Part shown: one piece after another, positions 1 through 11,343 of the stretch | Numbering within the stretch: the stretch's first letter is position 1 | How the letters are laid out: every line of letters starts with the position of its first letter | From: Ilex aquifolium | Taxonomy: Eukaryota > Streptophyta > Magnoliopsida > Aquifoliales > Aquifoliaceae | Assembly: GCA_951799425.1 (NCBI GenBank) | Contig: OX637393.1 | Coordinates: forward strand, 11,094,744-11,158,743 | Length of the DNA stretch: 64,000 nt | Direction of reading: 5' to 3' | The notes under the pieces: generated by a model | Seen by the model: only the letters and a program-made list of their open reading frames with translations | Told to the model about the DNA's origin: nothing | The model's database searches: none | Translations under genes and position numbers: made by a program

Positions 1-160
1 CTTCTAGTATTTTGGCCATATATTTTTATTCTTATTTCCAATTGATCTGAAATTTTTACAGTAGATAGTAGACATCTAGGGCTACAAAAGTGTCTCTAAT
101 GAAAATTTTTCAATTCGACCTCTAAATGGGTCAAAAATGCGCTAGAAGTTTCAGCAGGCA

Positions 161-350
161 AGTACCTTCTGGAAGGTCGACAAAAACCTTCCGGAAGGTT
201 AGTGTAAACAGTAACGTAAACAGTAATTTTTTTTCCAGAAGGAAAAACCTTCCGGAAGGTCTATAAAACCTTCCGGAAGGTCGATGATAAAAACCTTCCA
301 GTGAGCAAAACCTTCCGGAAGAACGACAAAAACCTTCCGGAAGGTTAGTG
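161..350. repeat. Palindromic CCTTCCGGAAGG array
   Basis: Several copies of the palindrome ACCTTCCGGAAGGT, some degenerate, are spaced 20-60 bases apart in the U3 part of the LTR, 50-240 bases upstream of the TATA box at 397. Each copy is its own reverse complement, so the cluster could form cruciforms or bind dimeric factors. A comparable but different array (CCTACCGGTAGG) lies in the LTRs at 38808-38950 and 43720-43860. Confidence 0.85.
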
Positions 351-396
351 TAAAAATCCAAAAATTTCTGTTTCGCGAATGCCGGCTCTTCCTACA

Positions 397-406
397 CTAT
401 AAATAC
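397..406 (+). promoter_or_regulatory. LTR TATA box
   Basis: CTATAAATAC is preceded by a GC-richer stretch and followed about 30 bases on by a plausible start of transcription. It is the best TATA match in this LTR and would mark the U3/R border. Confidence 0.6.
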
Positions 407-1050
407 CCAATGTCTTCCCTTAGCCTTTATTACACACCTTAAAACCCTAGAAAACATTAGAGAGAAAGAGGGGAAGAAAAAAAAAAACACAAGATCCAAG
501 GGTGAAAAACAAGGAATTCAAGGGTGATTCAAGATCCAATCTTCATCTTCTTCACACTAAACCTAGGTTTTCAAGAACATTGAGGTAGGGGTTTTCTCTC
601 ACTCTTGTTCATTGAGGCTAGGGCTATATATATATATATATGTGTGTGTGTGTATATGTATCTTTTGACTTAAAATCCTAGATGTATGTTAGGAAACCTT
701 TTGATTCTTGATGTCTATGCAAATATTATCATGTTTTAAACAATGTTATGGTTGGGTAACTACTAAATCTCTTGTTTTTACTCTCAATCCTAGTTTTTGA
801 GAAATATGGATTTTTCTCTCTATATTCCCTCAATCTTGGTTTTAAAAACTCTAGTGCTTGGTGTTGGGAATTAAAATGATATTGTGAATGATCTCTCGTA
901 TATGTTTTCTTAAATTGCTCTATCGAAATATCACTTGTGAGAATTGCGGATTTGGGGAAATTGTGATGAATTGGAGGATTTGTGGAATTGTTTGTTATTT
1001 GAGAAAATTGTTGGTATGGTATTTCTTGTATGGTGTTTGGATGAGCATGA

Positions 1051-1435
1051 GTGAGAGGTTCCTTGTAAGGATGCTCACCCCTTCCCAAGAGGTTCCTTGT
1101 AAGGATGCTGGGGAAGCCATGAAGTGAATTGTGAGAGTTTCCTTGTAAGGATGCTCACCCCTTCCCAAGAGGTTCCTTGTAAGGATGCTCGGGAAGCCAT
1201 GAAGTGAATTGTGAGAGGTTCCTTGTAAGGATGCTCACCCCTTCCCAAGAGGTTCCTTGTAAGGATGCTTGGGAAGCCATGAAGTGAATTGTGAGAGGTT
1301 CCTTGTAAGGATGCTCACCCCCTTCCCAAGAGGTTCCTTGTAAGGATGCTTGGGAAGCCATGAAATGATTTGTGAGAGGTTCCTTGTAAGGATGCTCACC
1401 CATTCTCAAGAGGTTCCTTGTAAGGATGCTTGAGA
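1051..1435 (+). repeat. 80-bp minisatellite, about 5 copies
   Basis: Units begin at 1051, 1131, 1211, 1291 and 1372. Each unit carries two copies of GGTTCCTTGTAAGGATGCT, so there is an inner half-repeat as well. Neighbouring copies differ by single bases. The array lies downstream of the TATA box, within the R-U5 part of the LTR, and so would be transcribed. Confidence 0.9.
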
Positions 1436-2245
1436 ATCAAAGATGACCTAAACTGGGGGGTGGAGGTTACCCTAAAGTATGCCACCCACCGAAAGAATTG
1501 TTGGAAATTGTGAATGGAGGACTGGATTATATTTGGAAATGGTTTGATAAATGTATAGTGGTTTATTTTACTCATTCAATTACCGTTGTTCCGTAAACTT
1601 GAGATCTATTGAAAATGTCCTGCTTTTCCTTCAAAAGTTATGTATAATATTTGTGAAATGAGACCGACCATTTTAAATGCTTTTCTAAACCTTGTATGGG
1701 TTTGAGAGAATTGTTCTACAGAGCTTTGTGCTCACCCCCTACCGCTAACATTTTTCAGATTACCTACAAGAGGAGGACGTAGGGGTCGAGGAGCCCGCTA
1801 CTTGGGAGACTCCCCTGGACGGGAGTGTGGATCCCGAGGTGGACGTCTAGAGCGACACTTTCTTTTGTTCTAGACTAGGATATTCATTTTGAACCTTGTA
1901 AAGTCTAGTTTCCTTTTGTTATTTCCGCTGCGCTACATTATTTGATTTTGGGAATGTAAAGGCCATTGCTTAGCCTATCTCTTTTGGGATAATGTTAAGG
2001 ATAGTATAGATGGTAAATAGAAATGTTATTGTTATTGGATGGTTAAATGGACCCTGTGTGGTCAAGTTAATAGAATTGCACAGGTTGTGATTTTTGAGTG
2101 GAGCTTCCTGTACAAATGAGACTCTGCCCAAATTTTGTTAAAAATTAAGAATGTTTCTTCTTTGATGGTTATACATTTTAGTGCTCTCATGATATGAATG
2201 TTTTAGAATGTAATGCCGTCCAGGGGGTGTTTTGGGGCGTTACAA

Positions 2246-2435
2246 TTACCCAAAAAAAAAAAATTTATTTTATTTTGGTATATTGGCTACCTAAGAATAA
2301 TTATATATAAATAAGTATAAAAATAATTAAAAGAAGACTAATGTGTCTCTAATAAAAGTTTTGTCTTAGAGAAACCTATTAGGACTCTTATATATGTGGT
2401 TTAAATAGGGTAGTATTGTTGAATAGATCAAACTC

Positions 2436-2490
<55 letters not shown>

Positions 2491-2554
2491 AGATATATTT
2501 AGATTTGATATGGTCTTTTAGTGATAAGGTTTGTGAAGACATCTATCCAGATGA
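2246..2554. other. Gene-free AT-rich spacer with microsatellites
   Basis: No ORF of note. It contains poly-A at about 2252, an (AT)n then (GT)n microsatellite at about 2438-2490, and a G-run near 2560. It separates the LTR end at 2245 from the truncated start of the next LTR, so it may hold a deletion breakpoint. Confidence 0.6.
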
Positions 2555-4814
2555 AAAAAGGGGGGGGGGGATAAAAGTGTGATTAAAATAAGTCCCCTTG
2601 TTGCCCTAGACGTCCATGGATATATGGATATATATATATATATATATATATTCTTTTTCCATAGTAATACCTACACACACATTGGAATAAAAGAAAAGAG
2701 GGAGAGGCTAGGGCTTCAAGTAAAGAAAAAGGAAGAGAAAGAAGGAAGAAAATTAGAAGATTTGATCGTCAAGGTTAGTTTTTATATTGAAATTGAAATT
2801 TTGTATTTAATCATTATATGTACATATATACAAGTTTGTAGTCTATTATATCTTGCAAGTAATCCATATGGGTAGGTTTATAGGGTTGAAATATGTGAAT
2901 GCAAATATAGTATGGTGGGTATTTGTGTTAAGAAGATATTGAGAAAAAGGGGAGGAAAGAAAAAAAGATGCAGACCAAGCTACTGGAATGCGTAAGGTTG
3001 AAGATGGTGAAAGGTTTGAAATTATGGAAACCTCCCCTTTAGTTTTAAGTAGTTTTATTTTGATATCTATACTTTTATAAACTCAATTTTTGACTACCAT
3101 GGAACTTGGTAATTTATAGAACTGACCTAATATGTTTGAAACAAATGTGGTCATTTCAAAACAGCCCCCGAGTCTTGAAAAATTTCTGAAATTTTGAAAC
3201 GACCCCTAAAAGTTTCGATTAAGTGTTTAAAAATCAATGGTTATTCTAATAAATCAAATTGATGTTGTATTTTCGAAAAATGGGTCTCTAGAACCTTAAA
3301 TACTATTCGGAAATATTTATGGCAGACCCAAAAACAGAAAATTCGTTTTTAAGGAAATTACACTTTGACCCCAAAAGTATCAAAAATTATGATTTGACCC
3401 CGAAACTTTAAAAAAAATTTCTAAACAGTCCAGAATACTTCTACACCCTATTACCTAGTATTAGAAAGGATATTTATATGAAAAAGATATATTATGTATG
3501 TATCAATGGGTAGGAAGTATAAAAATTAAATATATAATCGCGAAACGACGAAATTAGGAATAGAGCTTGATTGTTATATGTTATTTTTGATTAGATGGTG
3601 ATTGCATTGAGATTGAGAAAGAGTGCTTTGAATTGGAATTTAGAAATCAAGGTGAGTAGTTTACTACTTTTGGGAGGATTTTCTATATTAAATGTGTGGG
3701 TGCGTACGTGTTGATTTTTCATATATATGATATATGTGCTGATGTTTGGGATTGCTATTGAATGTTTTGAAATTGTGAACTGTTATACATGTGAATTTTG
3801 GAAAACTTGTGGGAAAATTTTATATCATTGCTTTGGTGATGAAAGAGAAATTTTGTGTGCATTGGGATTAAAACTACAGTTTTGGTGTGTGTGGAAATCA
3901 TGTTTATGAGACAGGGACTAGGGTTACCAGGTCTAAGTGGTAACAAGCGACTGGGACTAGGGTTACCAGGTCTAAATGGTAACAAGCGACTGGCCCAGTT
4001 ACCAGGCTAGTGGTAACAAGAGACGGGGCCAATCATCAGGCTAGTGATGACAAGAGACTGGGCCAGTTACCAGGCTAATGGTAACAAGAGACTGGGCCAG
4101 TTACCAGGCTAGTGGTAACAAACAAGATTTGACAAATGTATTTGAGATTGAATGTGTGTGTGAGTGTTTTGGATTATAAATGTCTTTTCATTTATAAAGT
4201 TATTTGTGAAAATGAGTGGTGTTTTGAGTTATAAATGTTTTTTCATTTATAAAGTTATTTGTGATCATGAGATCATTTTGTTTAAATGATTATGTGAGAG
4301 GGGATAGGGTACAATTTGTTATACTTATGTGTGTATCAAAGTTTATTTTCGTATATAAACTGTGAGATTTATTTTCACACCTCATTAGAGGTGGTTGCTA
4401 TTCACGGGTCATTGTGCTCACCCAAGCATATAACATTTTTCAGGAGAGGATCAGGGTGAGGAGTAAGTCTGCTGATATACAAGGAAATAGAGAACTTGAA
4501 GATTTATTTTATTGTAGGTCTTCAGGAATAAATGTTTTTTATAGTTTTGAGACAAATATTCAATTATTTTGGCGATAATGTTGTTTATACTTAGAGTAGT
4601 GAACTTTATGGTTAATTATTGTTTTACATGAGTTTAATAATGAGGTTGGTGATGTTTAGTTTATTCCTCTGGTATTCATTAGGTCGATGGATTGGATCAC
4701 TTTATTATTTGTCTTCCGCTGTATTTTGCATTTACTATGCACAGGATTGGTTGGTTAAGGTCTTGGTGGCCGGTCCGCCGCCCACCCTATGTGATCCGGG
4801 GTGGGGGTGTGACA
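2555..4814 (+). mobile_element. Solo LTR, family A, 5' end truncated
   Basis: From about 2555 to 4814 this is the inverted counterpart of the complete solo LTR at 44519-46766. It ends GGGGTGTGACA at 4814. The first bases of the family (TGTAAAACCCC) are missing, so the left end is broken. To its right the sequence CTACAC resumes the 5' LTR of the Tekay element, as shown by the uninterrupted 3' LTR copy near 12600. The LTR therefore inserted into the Tekay 5' LTR and later lost its left border with the sequence beyond it. No coding content. Confidence 0.85.
3910..4125 (+). repeat. Minisatellite of about 40 bp in LTR family A
   Basis: About five diverged units of roughly 40-45 bp, with the core GGTAACAAG(A/C)GACTGGG and a partner motif TTACCAGG. 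The same array appears inverted at about 45145-45355 in the second family A copy. Confidence 0.85.
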
Positions 4815-5777
4815 CTACACATTCCCTTTGAAAAGCAAGAAGGGCGATAAGACCCTAGGGTGCAAGACCCAAAAGGTTCCCCAGGGATGGTTCATGCATG
4901 AACTGTTGTGATTGATTATATTGTCTGTATGCGAGGCATGCATGGTATTTGCTATGATGGTTTGGCTTTAAATATATAAACTTTTAATTTATACCTTGTA
5001 TATTTCTAATGTTGAGGTGTTGGGAGATTTTTATAAATGCTTTACTTATTATCTTGTATCTATACTTGATTATAGAAAGCTTTTATTACTTATTTGTATA
5101 GTTTGTGGAATGTTGGTATTTAAAACTTTGTAAATTCTTGGGAAAATGATTATCCTACTAAGCTGTGATTGCTCATCCCTTAGTAATATTTTCAGAGACT
5201 AGCATACATCTTGGGGGCATAGGTGATTGAATACTTGTGGGAGCTTGGACTAGAAAGAATCTCTTTTAGAGCCTTTTTGTATTTACCTTTAGAACTTATG
5301 TAGAAATGTTAGCACTCAAATATTGTGTTTGAAAAGGTTGTTTTGAGGCATTTGTGTTGTACACTTGATCATCCCATAGAGGGATTATTATTTTGGGTAT
5401 TGTAATGTAAAGTTATGACTTTGTGTACTAAGTTGTAGTATATATTGGTATTGGATGTATCCGGGTTTGGGAGGACTTCGTGGGCCTCTAATTGCCACCC
5501 CGGATTTAGTTGGATTATATTTTTGATGGAGGCATGTAGTGGATGTTTAGTTAGTTTAAATTAGGTTATGCTCTCATAGATATGCTCTTACTAACTGGTT
5601 GGAAGCCCAATTTTCAAAGGAAACTTTGCCGAAATTTTCAAAAAAATAAAAAAAAATGATTTATTCAAACTAAAGAGATACTTTCCTAGATGTTTTTACA
5701 ACATACCTGCACGCGTTTTTTTTAAATAAACAAAATATTTGTTTTAATCACGCTTTTATGAAATTTGGGGTGTGACA
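4815..5777 (+). repeat. 5' LTR remnant of the Tekay element
   Basis: The right-hand part of the 5' LTR ends GGGGTGTGACA at 5777, just before the primer-binding site. The first 620 bases are repeated at about 12597-13224. In the first 95 aligned bases I count about nine differences, most of them transitions, so the insertion is not recent. It includes a TTTAAATATATAAAC tract near 4970 and a poly-A-like stretch near 5640. Confidence 0.85.
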
Positions 5778-5780
5778 AGT

Positions 5781-5792
5781 TGGTATCAGAGC
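5781..5792 (+). other. Primer-binding site, initiator tRNA-Met
   Basis: TGGTATCAGAGC sits three bases after the LTR end at 5777. It is complementary to the 3' end of plant initiator tRNA-Met, the usual primer of Tekay elements, and it fixes the element's strand and LTR border. Confidence 0.9.
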
Positions 5793-5985
5793 TTAGATAT
5801 TATGTCTTATATGGGAGCTGTAGGTAATTGGATTATCCAAATATGGTCCCAGCACATAAAGTGTTTTTGAAAGTCATTAGGCTTTTGAGGTTAATTGTAG
5901 GAATCGACGTATCTCATAAACTCGGCTACTTCTCTAGAATGTATATGTTTGAAATGGTGATCTAAAGCCTTGTTGCATATGTAGG

Positions 5986-6720
5986 ATGGAAGCAAGAAGA
6001 GGACGTGGGAGACCACCCCGAGGAGGGGGAAATCAAGTATCGCCACGTCAAGACACTATGAATGGTATCTATCAATGTTTAAGGGAGCTCATTACATTGG
6101 TACAACAACAAGCCGGGAACAACAATAACCATACTACCGCCACCCAAGCTCAAGCTCATGCTCAAGTGCAACAAGTTGGAGGTGAGGGTAGAAGGATGAT
6201 GGTTCTTAAAGAATTTCTACGACAATGTCCTCCTACCTTCCAAGGAGGCCAGGATCCACTCGAGGCAGAGAAGTGGCTTCGACAAGTGAAGAAAGTGATG
6301 GATGGCATGGATATTGCCAATGACTTGAGAGTTGGTCTAGCTGCATATCTTATGGAAGGAGAAGCTGACCATTGGTGGGAGTCTGTAAAAAGAAGGAGAA
6401 ACGTGGAACAAATGACTTGGGAAAATTTTGAAGAGGTTTTCAATGGGAAGTATTTTCCCGAATCAGTGAGGGATAAGATGATATCCGACTTCATGGCATT
6501 TCAACAACGTAACATGACTGTCACTCAATATGAGTCCAAGTTCGTGGAGCTCTCCCGCTTTGCTACAGAGTACGTATCGACTGAGGCCAAGAAGGCCAAA
6601 TTGTTTGAGAGAGTTTTGAAGCCATCTATTCAGGAGAAATTGGCAGCTCTTCGCATTCGTGACTTTGGAGAATTAGTTGAGTGGGCTACCCTAGTGGAGA
6701 GAGATTGGGAGGAAACTTAA
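5986..6720 (+). pseudogene. gag: Tekay gag, N-terminal and capsid part
   Basis: A 244-residue ORF. It starts with a basic, glycine-rich stretch (MEARRGRGRPPRGG), then a Gln/Ala-rich linker, then a retrotransposon gag domain from about residue 75, with the LEAEKWLRQ and DHWWESVKRR blocks typical of plant Gypsy capsids. The ATG at 5986 follows the primer-binding site by about 190 bases, which suits a gag start. The ORF ends in TAA where the duplicated copy at about 7430 has CAA, so the stop is a C-to-T nonsense change and the original protein went on into the zinc knuckle. Confidence 0.9.
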
Positions 6721-8092
6721 GTCATTCGAGAGCGTCGCCAACATAGGAAGAGTCAATCCTAGATTGGCAGTGGCAGTGGTGGACATCACAGGGATACTCC
6801 ATACCAGCGTTCAGAACATTGTTTGGGTCAAGGGAATGAGTCAAGCTATGCACAAAGTTCGAGACCAGGGGGCCACGTTGAGAGAGTGCCGACACACTTG
6901 AAGCGGTGTTATGGGTGTGGTGGCACAGGTCACCTCAGGAGTCATTGCCCTTCAGTAGCTTCTTCACCACAGGGACAGAGTAGTAGGGGATTTTATCAGC
7001 AGTCCACAAGGTTACCATATCAGCAGACTTCTTATCCTCATGTACAGACAGTACCACAGTAGCCCCAGACCGCTTAATTCAAATCTCAGCCACAACAGCA
7101 AGCTCAACAGAAGAAACAGGGAACCAAGACTCAAGGTACTGAAGGCTCAGCTCACATTTATGGTTTAGTTTAGCCTGATGGGAGTGCTTCTAATGCAGTA
7201 GTGGAGGGTATGATTCTTCCCTATAATTCATGGGCTCGTATCTTGTTTGACCCCTGGGCAACCCATTCTTTTATTTGTACATCATATGCCATTGCATTGG
7301 GGTTGGAGTTTGATCCTTTGGGTTTTATGCTATATGTAGATCTACCTACCGGGGATTGTTTGGAGACAACTAGAGTTTAAAGAATTAGTTGAGCGGGCTA
7401 CCCTAGTGGAGAGAGATTGGGAGGAAACTCAAGTCATTTGAGAGCGCCGCCAACATAGGAAGAGTCAATCCTAGATTGGCAGTGGTAGTGGTGGACATCA
7501 CGGGGCTACTCTATACCAGCGTTCAGAACGCAGTTTGTGTTAAGGGAATGAGTCAAGCTATGCACAAAGTTCGAGACCAGGGGGCCACGTTGAGAGAGTG
7601 CCGACACACTTGAAGCAGTGTTATGGGTGTGGTGGCACAGGTCACCTCAGGAGTCACTGCCCTTCAGTAGCTTCTTCACCACAGGGACGGAGTAGTAGGG
7701 GATTTTATCAGTAGTCCACAAGGTTACCATATCAGCAGAATTCTTATCCTCATGTACAGACAGTACCACAGCAGCCCCAGACCACTCAATTCAAATCTCA
7801 GCCACAACAGCAAGCTCAACAGAAGAAACAGGGAACCAAGACTCAGGGTACTAAAGCCTCAGCTAGCATTTATGGTTTAGTTCAGCCTGATGGGAGTGCT
7901 TCTAATGCAGTAGTGGAGGGTATGATTCTTCTCTATAATTCATGGGCTCGTATCTTGTTTAACCCCGGGACAACCCATTCTTTTATTTGTACATCATATG
8001 CCATTGCATTGAGGTTGGAGTTTGAGCATTTGGGTTATATGCTATATGTAGATCTACCTACCGGGGATTGTTTGGAGACAACTAGAGTGTGT
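6669..8092 (+). repeat. 712-bp tandem duplication in gag/protease
   Basis: Positions 6669-7380 and 7381-8092 are near-identical direct copies at an offset of 712. Each holds the end of the gag domain, the CCHC zinc knuckle, the Gln-rich linker and the start of protease. Because 712 is not a multiple of three, the duplication shifts the frame and separates gag from pol. The copies have since diverged at scattered bases. Confidence 0.95.
6823..7062 (+). pseudogene. gag: Gag zinc-knuckle segment (first copy)
   Basis: An 80-residue reading frame in the first duplicated copy contains CYGCGGTGHLRSHCP, a CCHC knuckle for RNA packaging, then a Gln/Ser/Tyr-rich linker. It is out of frame with the capsid ORF because of the stop at 6718. 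The second copy of the knuckle lies at about 7620-7665. In an intact element this would be the nucleocapsid part of gag. Confidence 0.85.
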
Positions 8093-9802
8093 AGAAATTG
8101 TGTACTTCGCTTTGGAGAGAAAGAGTTGAGGGTAGATTTAATTGCTTTGGAGATGATGGGGTATGATGTTATTTTCGGAATGGATTTACTCTCTTCCTAC
8201 CATGCTACTATGGATTGCTACCGGAAGAAAGTGGTATTTCGTGCACCGGGGGATATACTTTTCTATTTCATGAGTGAAAATTGTATCCCTCGACATCTCC
8301 ATACGACGGGGAAAGACGTTCTGAAGGTTGATATTGGGAGTAGCCTAAGTTTCTTAGCCCACATTTCTGGAGAGGAACAGAACGATGTGGAGTCCATTTT
8401 TATTCTTGTAGTATCCGACTTTCCTGACGTTTTTCTTGACAAGTTACCTAGATTACCTCCATTGAGGGAAGTGGAGTTTTCTATTGAGCTTTACCCTGGC
8501 ACAGGACCGATATCCATTGCTCCTTATCTCATGGCACCATTGGAGTTGAAGGAGTTAAGGAAACAACTAGATGAGCTTCTTATCCTTGGGTTTATACAGT
8601 TGAGTACTTCACCTTGGGGTGCTCCCGTCCTCTTTGTGAAGAAAAAAGATGAAACCCTTAGATTGTGTGTGGACTATAGGAAGTTGAACTGGGTGACTAT
8701 AAAGAACAAGTATCCTCTACCCCGCATCGACGACCTCTTTGATCAATTGAAGGGTTCTCGCTATTATACAAAGATTGATCTCTGCACGGGGTACCATCAA
8801 TTGAGGATTAGAGAGGAAGATATTCCTAAGACCGCTTTCCGGACAAGGTATGTGCACTTTGAGTTTGTGGTGATGCCGTTTGGACTCACGAATGCACCTG
8901 AGGCTTTTATGGACTTGATGCATCGTGTGTTTCGGCCCTACCTTGACCAATTCGTCATTGTCTTCATTGACGACATCCTCATCTATTCTAAAACACATGA
9001 GGAGCATGCTCTATACCTCAAGTTAGTTTTGCAAACATTGAGGGAACACAAGCTGTATGCGAAGAAGAACAAATGTGAGTTTTGGATGAGAGAAGTCAAG
9101 TTTTTGGGACATGTAGTATCCGAGGAAGGAGTGTCAGTAGATCCATCCAAGATTGAAGCGGTTTTGAAATGGGATCGACCCAAGAATGTGACTGAGGTCC
9201 GAAGCTTCTTGGGACTAGCCGGTTATTATCAGAGGTTCGTAGAGGGATTTTCTCATATATCTATGTCGTTGACACGACTTACTCGAAAGGGGGAAAAGTT
9301 TGAGTGGAATGAAGATTGTGAGCAATCTTTTGAGATTTTGAAGAGAAGGTTAACCACGACACCTGTTCTCATTATACCTGCTAGTGGTGAGGGCTATGAC
9401 GTTTATACAGATGCTTCATTACGGGGACTTGGGTGTGTGTTGATGCAACATGGGAATGTCATCGCTTATGGTTCAAGGCAATTGAAGACCCATGAACAAA
9501 ATTATCCCACTCATGATTTGGAACTTGCCGCTGTTGTATTTGCCCTCAAATTATGGCGTTGTTATTTGTATGGAGAACGGTTTCAAGTATACTCCGACCA
9601 CAGGAGTTTGAAGTACATCTTCACACAAAAGGATCTGAATGTTCGCCAACGACGCTGGATGGAGTATCTAGAAAATTATGACTTTGCCCTTAGCTATCAT
9701 CTTGGGAAGGCTAATGTAGTTGCGGATGCTTTGAGTAGAAAGTCGCGTGGTGAATTTAGTGGTATGTTGGCAAGTAAATGGAAGATGATGGATGCACTAT
9801 GA
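7913..9802 (+). pseudogene. pol: Tekay pol: protease, reverse transcriptase, RNase H
   Basis: A 629-residue ORF, the longest in the window. Protease is at residues 1-110; its active-site motif reads FNPGTTHSF where the first duplicate has FDP, so the catalytic Asp is Asn. Reverse transcriptase runs from about residue 195 to 390, with [16 protein letters not shown] and the catalytic FIDDILIYS intact. RNase H follows from about residue 470, with YTDAS, the ELAAVVFAL helix and [11 protein letters not shown]. The end [10 protein letters not shown] is the usual Tekay RNase H border. The frame opens inside protease because of the 712-bp duplication. Protease is probably dead; the polymerase core looks intact. 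Confidence 0.95.
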
Positions 9803-9856
9803 GACTATGATCTATGGGTTGGAGGAGATCGATCCCGGCCATGCCTCTTTAACCTT

Positions 9857-11307
9857 GTGGCTCAACCTACCCTCCAACGTAGGGTTGTTGAGTTGCAATG
9901 CTTGGATCCTTACTTAGAGTCGATTCGAGCTCAATTGGAAAATGGGGAAGTAGTTGAAGGTTGGTCTTTGAGGAATGGAGAATTGAGATATGGGGAAAAG
10001 CTATGTGTACCAGATGATTCGTCCCTAAAGGAGGAGATACTTGGAGAGTGTCATCGCTCTGAGTTTGCTATCCACCCCAGTAGCACAAAAATGTATAGAG
10101 ACATGAAACATCAATATTGGTGGAAGGGAATGAAGAAGGATGTGGTAAGGTTCATAGCACAATGTGTAGTGTGTCAGCAGGTGAAGGTGGAGCATCAAAA
10201 ACCCGGAGGATTACTACAGTCCTTACCTATCCCAGAGTGGAAGTGGGATCACATCACTATGAATTTCGTGTCTGGTTTTCCGCGGACTTCGCGAGGGCAT
10301 AATTCCGTATGGGTCATTGTAGATAGACTCACCAAGTCCGCTCATTTCTTGAGTATGAAGACAACTGACACTTTAAAGACCTTGACCAAGCTTTATATTC
10401 GTGAGATTGTTAGATTACATGGAGTTCCATTCTCTATTGTGTCGGATCGTGATTCTCATTTTGTGGCGCAATTTTGACAAAGTCTACAACGAGCTATGGG
10501 GACAGAGTTACACTTTAGCACTGCCTTTCATCCTCAAATGGATGGCCAATCTGAGAGGGTGATATAAATTTTGGAGGACATGTTACGAGCTTGTGTTTTG
10601 GACTTCAAGGGAACTTAGAGTGATCATCTGCCATTGGTAAAATTTGCATATAACAATAGTTTTCAATCTAGCATTGGCATGACACCTTATGAAGTATTAT
10701 ATGGGAGACCTTGTAGATCGCCCTTGTGTTGGGCGAAAGTGGGGGAAAGTAGTTTATTTGGTCTGGAGATAGTGAGGGAGACTACTGAAAAGGTACAATT
10801 AATTCAGGAACGATTACGCACATCTCAAAGCCGACAAAAGAGTTATGCAGATAGGAGGAGGAGGCCATTGGAGTTTAAAAATGGTGACTATGTGTTCTTG
10901 AATGTGTCACCCCAGAAAGGAGTACTTCGTTTTGGGAAAAAAGGGAAAATTGGCTCCAAGGTACATTGGGACTTTTGAGATAGTGAAATGAGTAGGGATG
11001 GTGGCATACAAGCTTTGATTTACCACCCCAGCTTTCGGGAGTTCATGACGTGTTCAATGTTTCCATGCTACGGAAGAGCCCAACACATTACATATTCTTG
11101 ATTGGCAAGACATCCAAATAAAAGAGGACATGAGCTACAATGAAGCGTCAATGCAAATTCTTGATAGGAGGGAACAAGTTCTACGCAACAAAGTTATACC
11201 TCTTGTGAAGGTGTTATGACAACACCATGGCGTCGAAGAAGTTACTAATGAATTGGAGACCGATATGCAAGCACGATATCCACAGCTTTTCGACCTTGGA
11301 GGTTAGT
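9857..11307 (+). pseudogene. pol: Tekay integrase and C-terminal chromodomain
   Basis: Integrase reads in pieces at 9857-10477 and 10634-10978. The zinc-binding HHCC part is at about 10045-10190 (ending CVVCQQVK). The catalytic core has [13 protein letters not shown], where the first catalytic Asp has become Asn, then IVSDRDSHF and DGQSERV with the second Asp and Glu kept. After FNVSMLRK at about 11055, a chromodomain is readable at about 11116-11304: ILDRREQVLRNKVIPLVKV, then a TGG-to-TGA stop, then EVTNELETDMQARYPQLF. The chromodomain is what places the element in the chromoviruses. Stops at 10476, about 10564 and 10616 disable it. Confidence 0.9.
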
Positions 11308-11327
11308 AACAAGTTTCGGGGATGAAA

Positions 11328-11343
11328 CTTATTTTAACGGGGG
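11328..11343 (+). other. Polypurine tract of the Tekay element
   Basis: The end of pol at 11307 is followed by a short spacer and then TTTTAACGGGGG directly before TGAATTATATAA at 11344. This is the expected site of plus-strand priming. It is a weak tract with pyrimidines in its left half. Confidence 0.55.

Larger units (their letters stand above)
1..2245 (+). mobile_element. Gypsy-type LTR, 5' end outside the window
   Basis: This is the 3' part of a long terminal repeat. It ends GGGGCGTTACA at 2245, a usual plant Gypsy LTR end. A TATA box lies at 397-406, and the last 500 bases resemble the LTR end at 14700-15084 in order and wording, for example the tract around GAGACTCTGCCCAAATTTTG near 2120. 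No primer-binding site follows position 2245, so this is either a solo LTR or a 3' LTR whose internal part lies left of the window. The family is probably Tekay-like by that resemblance, which is inference. No coding ORF is supported here. Confidence 0.7.

Noticed and set aside
1051..1435. Regular repeats as a CRISPR array
   Set aside because: The units are tandem without unique spacers, the sequence is plant retrotransposon DNA, and no cas gene exists.
5781..5792. TGGTATCAGAGC and TGGCGCC-type sites as tRNA genes
   Set aside because: Only the primer-binding stretch is present, with no cloverleaf or A and B boxes; each sits directly after an LTR.
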